This document shows positions 13,820 through 18,965 of a stretch of DNA of 18,965 nucleotides, piece by piece (positions within the stretch are counted from its first letter, which is position 1; each line of letters opens with the position of its first letter). The position numbers and the translations under genes are program-made. The notes under the pieces were generated by a model, which did no database searches, was not told where the DNA came from, and was given only the letters and a program-made list of their open reading frames with translations. The DNA is from Caryophanales bacterium UBA5632. Lineage in GTDB: Bacteria; Bacillota_I; Bacilli_A; Izemoplasmatales; Hujiaoplasmataceae. The stretch lies in contig DIJY01000019.1 of assembly GCA_002421405.1 (NCBI GenBank), positions 5,108 to 24,072 on the forward strand, given 5' to 3'.

Positions 13820-14735
13820 TGTTTGAATCCGATTCCTCATCGATTAAATAGATTGGTCGATTCATAATCTGACGCTTTAGGCCATATAGAATATAAAATA
13901 CGCCATACGCCAAAAGTGACATCATGAACCATAATAAATTAATTTGTAGACCAATTAAGAAATTTTGTAATGTAAACACATTAAATACGTACAATAAGAC
14001 GTTCCCAACTGCTAATAAAATTCCGAAGAATATGGATAGTACTGGTAAAATCATCATGACATTTGAAAATTGATTCATGCCATTGAATCCATATTTGAAT
14101 AATGACTTGAAACTCCAAGTGCTCTTGCCATATTTTCTTGGAATGAAATCATACTCAAGACATTTGCGTTTGTACCCAACCCATGAAAAAATACCTTTCA
14201 TGAATCGGTAATTATCTTTAATGCTTAAGTAAGCTTCAACAACTTGTTTGTCGAGGAGTTGAAAATCCTTTGCACCATTGTCCAAAGGTTGTTCGGTATA
14301 GGAATTATAGAATTTATAGTAAAGATTGGCGAAAAGTGTTCGCATTTTCGGCTCACCTTTTCTACCTCTTCCCTTGGTATAAACAATTTTATTTCCCGCT
14401 TCATATTCTTTAATCATTACTGGAATTAAAAACGGTGGTTGTTGCAAGTCACAATCAATGAAGATGACCGCATCACTTTGTTTCGAATGTTCTAACCCGG
14501 CATGCATCGCCGATTCTTTTCCGAAGTTTCGTGAAAGGCTGATATATGTAATTCGATTATCAAGTTTTTTGAGTGCTTTAATCTCGTTCAGTGTTTGATC
14601 CTTTGAACCATCATTGACATATAAGATTTCGTACTCATAGTTCGGGTTATTAAGATATTGAATGGTTTCTTCATAAAATGGACGAACATTTTTTTCCTCG
14701 TTATAGGCTGGTACGATGATTGTCAATTTCTTCAT
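13812..14735 (-). CDS. GtrB/CsbB-type family 2 glycosyltransferase
   Basis: 307 residues. The GT2 domain opens with MKKLTIIVPAYNEEKNV and has the DxD motif as DCDLQ (94-98), where Ala is more usual in the middle position. KDFQLLDKQVVEAYLSI and RKYGKSTWSFKSLFKYGFNGM (200-220) are DPM/GtrB-type features. Two membrane helices follow (about 227-250 and 262-285). The family transfers a sugar from a nucleotide donor to polyprenyl phosphate on the cytoplasmic face. ATG 14735 follows GGAGG at 9 nt. It overlaps yfhO by 35 nt upstream and gtrA by 8 nt downstream, so the three proteins act as one system. The sugar cannot be read from sequence. Confidence 0.92.
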   Translation of the reverse strand: MKKLTIIVPAYNEEKNVRPFYEETIQYLNNPNYEYEILYVNDGSKDQTLNEIKALKKLDNRITYISLSRNFGKESAMHAGLEHSKQSDAVIFIDCDLQQPPFLIPVMIKEYEAGNKIVYTKGRGRKGEPKMRTLFANLYYKFYNSYTEQPLDNGAKDFQLLDKQVVEAYLSIKDNYRFMKGIFSWVGYKRKCLEYDFIPRKYGKSTWSFKSLFKYGFNGMNQFSNVMMILPVLSIFFGILLAVGNVLLYVFNVFTLQNFLIGLQINLLWFMMSLLAYGVFYILYGLKRQIMNRPIYLIDEESDSNND

Positions 14736-17700
14736 GGTCGGTGACCTCCGTTTCTTTCAAGCGTTTTAATATTTTACGCTTGCGACTTTCTAGAAAAACA
14801 GGAAGGAAGATAACTGCGTAGATTAAGAATCCAGCAACACTTGCTTTCGCTCCATCTTTTAATCCTTCAGGTACATATTTCATGGTTATATAAACATCGG
14901 TTGTTCCGTGGGGGATAATAATTCCTAAGAACCCTCCTGAAACCGACATGGTTTCATATGGAATATCAGATGTTAATATCCATTCCTCTGAATAAGCGAT
15001 AGGAATCATAATGATTTGGTCCGTTAAAGTATCGCTTGTTCTTGTGTAGGATAATTCAATTTTACCATTTTTTATGGTTAATGAATGATCCGTTGAAACA
15101 TTTGATTTTGCATTTTCTGAATAATCATCTAAATCATCGTACAGATATTGGAAATCTAATGCGAATAAATTATTAGAATTATACATATCTCCTGTTTTGT
15201 ATACATAGATCCGAACCGGTTTTGATTCCATAAAACAAAGCTTATTGAAACACTCAGTTTCATTTCCATCAATATCAACGATAAATGATCTTTCAATATC
15301 CATTGAACCAATCTTAAATGCCATCATTCCATCGCCATCAATATTTACAAAATCATAAACAAGATAAGCGGCTTGATTAATCGCTCTTTCAAGTCGAACA
15401 TCCGTTTTTCCTACCGTTCCATAATTATCAGTTTTTTCAAAAAAGAAAGCTGTAGGTTGTTTCCCGAATTCGCATTTTACTTTATGGGTCAATGCAGTGT
15501 CCGTCATTATCTGACAGGACTGACTCGTCCCATCTTCAAAGGTCATATAAACTTCTCCATAATCGCTTCCACCAAGCGTCGCCGTTCCAAACGTAGACCG
15601 AATATAAGCTGCGCCACTGGAAAAATCGAGTTTAAATTGTTCTGCGGTATATTTTATAAAAGGTCTTGAAACGATATTAGTAATTCCGGTTGCCGTGACC
15701 GAAGTTCCATTTGCGTTTGTTACAGATGTATACGCCTTGGTTGAAGAATAATAATTGGAACTCACCGGACCTTGCTCTTCAAGGTTCAATTGGTTGGTCG
15801 GATATCTTTCCGCATCAATTACGGCGGTCATGAGTAACAGCTTTTGTCTTGAATATTCACTCAAGGATTTAAACTGATTATATGTCATATAATTTTCATA
15901 AACTTGGAAAGGCTCCGCATCCTTTATTTCATACAATTGGAACTTCACATTCTCACTGTAAAGTGTAAAGTAATCATCCGGTAAATCAAGATTAGCTTCA
16001 GTGCTCACTAAAATATATTTATATCCTAAGAAATGATTTAAATAGATGGACAAAATATCTAGTTTGTCTTTACTTTGGTATTCATAGAGGCCAAATAAAA
16101 GCATACTGATATCATTGGTTTCTTTATCAGTCCAAGAATGGAAGATTTCAGTATTCGTTGGAAACTGAGTCATCCGATTGAAGTTAATATCTTCGGCATC
16201 GAAGTGTTCAAAATCGATATAAACTCGGAAAAATTCATCATGATCGAGTGATTCTTCGAGAAAATCACTGATTTCATACATTTCTTGAAAGGTATCGATT
16301 TTATTGCGAATTGAGAATGGGCCGGAATATATATAAACAAGTGCGATAATAAACTCAACCCAAAAGATACGTTTTATCCATTTATATTTCTTTAACCAAC
16401 CGAAAATAATAATCAAAATAAGAATGAGCCCAGCTACACCCATTAAAACCGTGTCGGCCGTCATAACGTCGCGAGAAACATATTTAACATCTGTCATCAA
16501 ATGAATGATATAGTAATACATCGTATAAGCAAGCGTTCCAAGCATGATAACGATTGGGATGGTTAACCACTTCATTTTTATCTCTTCAAAGCCATAGCGG
16601 TCAAAAACATGCGCTAAAATCATGATTTCAACAAGCGGAAGCATGTTAATCCATCTGGTATAAGGAACATCGGTTGTTCCTGAAAGAACATAACTAAAGA
16701 TTGGGAAAAACATCATGATGATTCCACCAAAAATAACCACTTTATAAATCCATGAAATTTTATCTTTCATGAAGAATATATAATTCATGTAGACAAAACC
16801 AATGACAGAGATAAAGAGTGAAAAATGTTCTAATCCGTAATGATTCTCAAATCCATAAAAACCAATCGGTTTTTGTTCAACGAACATTTTAGCGAATATT
16901 CGAATATAAATCGTTGGCTGAAATAATTTGATTTCATGTCCAGCAATATTAACCAACCAACCCGTAAATGTATTTTCCGGACGATAAGTCTGTTCCAAAA
17001 TAAAGAGGATTGATGGATATAAAATAACCGTCGACATTAGAACGCCTAGCAAAATCAATCCAAGGAAAATCAGTCCATCGGCGATGAATTTGAAGAATTT
17101 GAACCCTGGTTGTTTGATGGCTTCAATGACATAGAGAATGGATACAAATGCAATTGCCGTATAGCCTAAATAAAAATCATAGAAAATCAGGGCTAATACA
17201 TAGAGTGGAACGACCCACTTCTTCCCTCGAAAGAACCATTGAATCACAACTAATCCTAATGGAAGATAAAATGCGAGTGATAAAAACGCTGGAAATGCCA
17301 TAAAACTAACAGACCCACCACTGATAAAGTAGATGACTGACATCCAAAAAATCGTTCTTGGTTTCATTTTGTTCATATGAAGATAATAAGCAAATATCAT
17401 CACGCCCGCCCAAATCTTCACAAGTTCTGTGACAGAATAAGCTAATTCGGTCGGCATGACATAACTTAATATAAAGGTAATTGCTGTGAAAATATCCAAT
17501 GGAACATAATAGACATCAGAAAAGAAAGAAGCGCCTAAATAATTATTTAAATTAAAGGAAGATAATGTTCCAGCTTTGATTTGAGCAACAAAATCGACGG
17601 TAATTGTATAGTATTGTAAGATATCATCTGAAAAATTATTATAAAAACTGTTATTGATTAATATGATTCCCATCTCAATAAAAAATAAAATAGAAAAGAT

Positions 17701-17820
17701 AAAAATCGCCAAAAATTTGAACGTTTTTTTCGGAGATTCAAATGTTTCGGTCATTTTTGCATTGAACAGTTCTGATTTTTCTTTAAACCATTCTTTAAAG
17801 CGTTTCTTAGTAGTTGTCAT
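14701..17820 (-). CDS. yfhO: YfhO-family GT-C-fold membrane glycosyltransferase
   Basis: 1039 residues, longer than the roughly 860 typical for the family. A basic cytoplasmic N-terminus (1-34) is followed by about 12-14 membrane helices up to about residue 500, a large predicted extracytoplasmic domain (about 500-1000), a final helix and a basic tail (RKRKILKRLK). D65-D66 in the first outer loop (NNFSDDILQYY) is in the position of the catalytic acidic pair of GT-C transferases. YfhO proteins take sugars from polyprenyl phosphate and attach them to surface polymers such as lipoteichoic acid in Bacillus. ATG 17820 follows GAGG at 7 nt. First gene of the yfhO-csbB-like-gtrA unit, with its own promoter. 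Confidence 0.9.
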   Translation of the reverse strand: MTTTKKRFKEWFKEKSELFNAKMTETFESPKKTFKFLAIFIFSILFFIEMGIILINNSFYNNFSDDILQYYTITVDFVAQIKAGTLSSFNLNNYLGASFFSDVYYVPLDIFTAITFILSYVMPTELAYSVTELVKIWAGVMIFAYYLHMNKMKPRTIFWMSVIYFISGGSVSFMAFPAFLSLAFYLPLGLVVIQWFFRGKKWVVPLYVLALIFYDFYLGYTAIAFVSILYVIEAIKQPGFKFFKFIADGLIFLGLILLGVLMSTVILYPSILFILEQTYRPENTFTGWLVNIAGHEIKLFQPTIYIRIFAKMFVEQKPIGFYGFENHYGLEHFSLFISVIGFVYMNYIFFMKDKISWIYKVVIFGGIIMMFFPIFSYVLSGTTDVPYTRWINMLPLVEIMILAHVFDRYGFEEIKMKWLTIPIVIMLGTLAYTMYYYIIHLMTDVKYVSRDVMTADTVLMGVAGLILILIIIFGWLKKYKWIKRIFWVEFIIALVYIYSGPFSIRNKIDTFQEMYEISDFLEESLDHDEFFRVYIDFEHFDAEDINFNRMTQFPTNTEIFHSWTDKETNDISMLLFGLYEYQSKDKLDILSIYLNHFLGYKYILVSTEANLDLPDDYFTLYSENVKFQLYEIKDAEPFQVYENYMTYNQFKSLSEYSRQKLLLMTAVIDAERYPTNQLNLEEQGPVSSNYYSSTKAYTSVTNANGTSVTATGITNIVSRPFIKYTAEQFKLDFSSGAAYIRSTFGTATLGGSDYGEVYMTFEDGTSQSCQIMTDTALTHKVKCEFGKQPTAFFFEKTDNYGTVGKTDVRLERAINQAAYLVYDFVNIDGDGMMAFKIGSMDIERSFIVDIDGNETECFNKLCFMESKPVRIYVYKTGDMYNSNNLFALDFQYLYDDLDDYSENAKSNVSTDHSLTIKNGKIELSYTRTSDTLTDQIIMIPIAYSEEWILTSDIPYETMSVSGGFLGIIIPHGTTDVYITMKYVPEGLKDGAKASVAGFLIYAVIFLPVFLESRKRKILKRLKETEVTDHEEIDNHRTSL

Positions 17821-17852
17821 TGGTAGACCTCATTTAATCAAAATGGTACTTG

Positions 17853-17869
17853 TTATTATACCATAATAA
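17853..17869. promoter_or_regulatory. Palindrome over the yfhO -10 region
   Basis: TTATTAT-ACC-ATAATAA: perfect 7-bp arms with a 3-bp centre, covering the TATGG and most of the -10 box of the yfhO promoter. It could be an operator for a dimeric repressor, or simply A/T-rich chance symmetry. Confidence 0.3.
17855..17865 (-). promoter_or_regulatory. Promoter of the yfhO operon (extended -10)
   Basis: On the minus strand TATGG is followed by a perfect TATAAT (17860-17855); no convincing -35. Predicted leader about 28 nt with GAGG before ATG 17820. Confidence 0.65.
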
Positions 17870-17923
17870 AGGGCGCTATTTCTACATAATTTAAAATATG
17901 AAAAGAAACACAGATAATGAATT

Positions 17924-17936
17924 TATGTTATATAAT
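17924..17936 (+). promoter_or_regulatory. Promoter of hflX
   Basis: TATGT is followed by TATATA (17929-17934), and a shifted perfect TATAAT sits at 17931-17936. Either gives a very short leader (about 10-12 nt) that begins near the GGGTGAG ribosome binding site. The -35 is weak. Confidence 0.5.
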
Positions 17937-17952
17937 AGTATTGGGTGAGATA

Positions 17953-18965
17953 ATGGAAAAAGCAATCTTAGTGGGACTTGAACTCCCAGAGTCATATCAT
18001 TTCAAGGAAGCAATGGAAGAACTTAAGAATCTTGCATTGGCATGTAACATCGAAGTTCTCGATACAATTACACAAAGACTTAACAATCCAACCTCTAATT
18101 TTTATATTGGCAGTGGTAAAGTTGAGGAAATAAAACAAGCCGCGATAACTTTAGAAGCAAATGTTGTCGTTTTTGACGATGAATTATCGCCTTCGCACAT
18201 TCGAAACTTAGAAAAAGCATTAGAGATGAAAGTCATTGACCGAACCATTTTAATTTTAGATATCTTTGCTAGACGCGCAAAAACAAAAGAGGCGATGCTT
18301 CAAGTTGAATTGGCTCAATGTGAATACATGCTTCCAAGAGTCGTGGGTTTATATTCATCATTATCAAGACAAAAAAGTGGTACCGGATCAAAAGGACCTG
18401 GTGAAACCAAACTTGAACTAGATCGCCGGATATTAAAAGACCGCGTCCATCATTTAAAACAAGAATTGAAAGAGTTGGTGACGATTCGTCGTGTCCAACG
18501 TGAAAAACGTAAAAAAGAAGATGTCTTTACAGTTGCTTTAGCGGGTTATACTAACGCTGGCAAATCTACTATGCTTAATAAGATTCTTGAATTTTCATTT
18601 CAAAACTCAGAAAAATACGTTTTTGAAAAAGATATGCTATTCGCTACGTTAGAAACCTCAACGAGAAATATTACGTTACCGAATAAACATCAATTTTTAG
18701 TAACTGATACCGTTGGATTTATTTCAAAACTACCCCATCACTTAATCGAAGCCTTTAAATCAACATTAGAAGAAATTACTGAAGCATCCTTAATCCTTCA
18801 TATCATCGATGCCGCGAACAAAGAATATTTGAGTCAAATCGATGTTGTTGAAGAGGTATTACAAAAACTGGGAGCGACCAATATTCCAACCATCTATGTT
18901 TTCAATAAAATCGATTTAGTCCAAGGCGACATCATCGTCGATAAACAACCTCAAATCATGGTATC
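17953..18965 (+). CDS. hflX: GTPase HflX, N-terminal part (partial)
   Basis: Ribosome-associated translational GTPase that in the family splits or rescues stalled 70S ribosomes, often under stress. The visible 337 residues (family about 410-430) include the HflX N-terminal domain with NNPTSNFYIGSGKVEEI (about 48-64), the GTGSKGPGETKLELDRR linker signature (about 144-160), then the G domain: G1 GYTNAGKST (about 198), the switch region with TLETSTR, G3 DTVGF (about 251) and G4 NKID (about 317). ATG 17953 follows GGGTGAG. The gene is divergent from yfhO with its own promoter and runs off the right edge, so its C-terminus and downstream neighbours are not visible. Confidence 0.95.
   Translation, partial: MEKAILVGLELPESYHFKEAMEELKNLALACNIEVLDTITQRLNNPTSNFYIGSGKVEEIKQAAITLEANVVVFDDELSPSHIRNLEKALEMKVIDRTILILDIFARRAKTKEAMLQVELAQCEYMLPRVVGLYSSLSRQKSGTGSKGPGETKLELDRRILKDRVHHLKQELKELVTIRRVQREKRKKEDVFTVALAGYTNAGKSTMLNKILEFSFQNSEKYVFEKDMLFATLETSTRNITLPNKHQFLVTDTVGFISKLPHHLIEAFKSTLEEITEASLILHIIDAANKEYLSQIDVVEEVLQKLGATNIPTIYVFNKIDLVQGDIIVDKQPQIMV

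Noticed and set aside
1..18965. Possible mobile elements, CRISPR arrays, tRNA or rRNA genes
   Set aside because: I saw no transposase or integrase motifs, no regularly spaced repeats, and no tRNA- or rRNA-like segment in the short intergenic gaps.

Overview
The window is a compact, low-GC (roughly one third G+C) bacterial chromosome segment. It carries 20 protein genes, two of them cut by the window edges, and no rRNA, tRNA, mobile element or CRISPR array. Strong AGGAGG-type ribosome binding sites, the YutD / YutG / NifU-like trio, a YugI-type S1 protein, CdaA and a CsbB/GtcA/YfhO-type set all point to the Bacillota or to the related walled-to-wall-less lineage (Acholeplasma/Izemoplasma-like Mollicutes). 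The exact lineage is inference. Every Trp codon I checked is TGG, so the standard bacterial code appears to apply. None of the 18 visible stop codons is TGA.

Layout, left to right. (1) 1-3465, minus strand: an operon tsaE-tsaB-rimI-tsaD-glnS. It holds the three bacterial t6A tRNA-modification proteins, a RimI-type acetyltransferase and a true glutaminyl-tRNA synthetase, so its theme is tRNA and translation. (2) 3647-4534, plus strand: a lone diacylglycerol-kinase-family lipid kinase, divergent from tsaE, with an unusual leader hairpin between its Shine-Dalgarno sequence and start codon. A bidirectional terminator separates it from the convergent pgi. (3) 4578-6355, minus strand: pgi (glycolysis) and a small S1-domain RNA-binding protein, each with its own promoter, separated by two overlapping terminator hairpins. 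(4) 6480-7540, minus strand: yutD, a NifU-like Fe-S protein and a YutG/PgpA-family protein, with promoter and terminator. (5) 7650-13193, minus strand: cdaA (c-di-AMP synthase), a large FAD-oxidoreductase/SCP2-like/membrane fusion, a membrane PAS plus degenerate-GGDEF protein, ispD and ispF, ending at a terminator. (6) 13352-17820, minus strand: yfhO, a GtrB/CsbB-type glycosyltransferase and a GtrA-type flippase, a three-component extracytoplasmic glycosylation system. (7) 17953-end, plus strand: hflX (partial), a ribosome-associated GTPase.

The most unusual region is (5). It places second-messenger synthesis (c-di-AMP), a probable signal-sensing membrane protein with a non-catalytic GGDEF domain, and a membrane-tethered oxidoreductase with a lipid-carrier-like domain in one transcription unit with two consecutive enzymes of the MEP isoprenoid pathway. 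The reading offered here is a membrane-lipid or isoprenoid modification module tied to nucleotide signalling. That is inference from context.

Candidate promoters share a striking form: TATGN directly followed by a TATAAT-like -10 box, with weak -35 boxes and mostly short (about 20-30 nt) leaders. No gene-free stretch exceeds 300 bases; the longest, 3466-3646, holds the divergent tsaE and lipid-kinase promoters.
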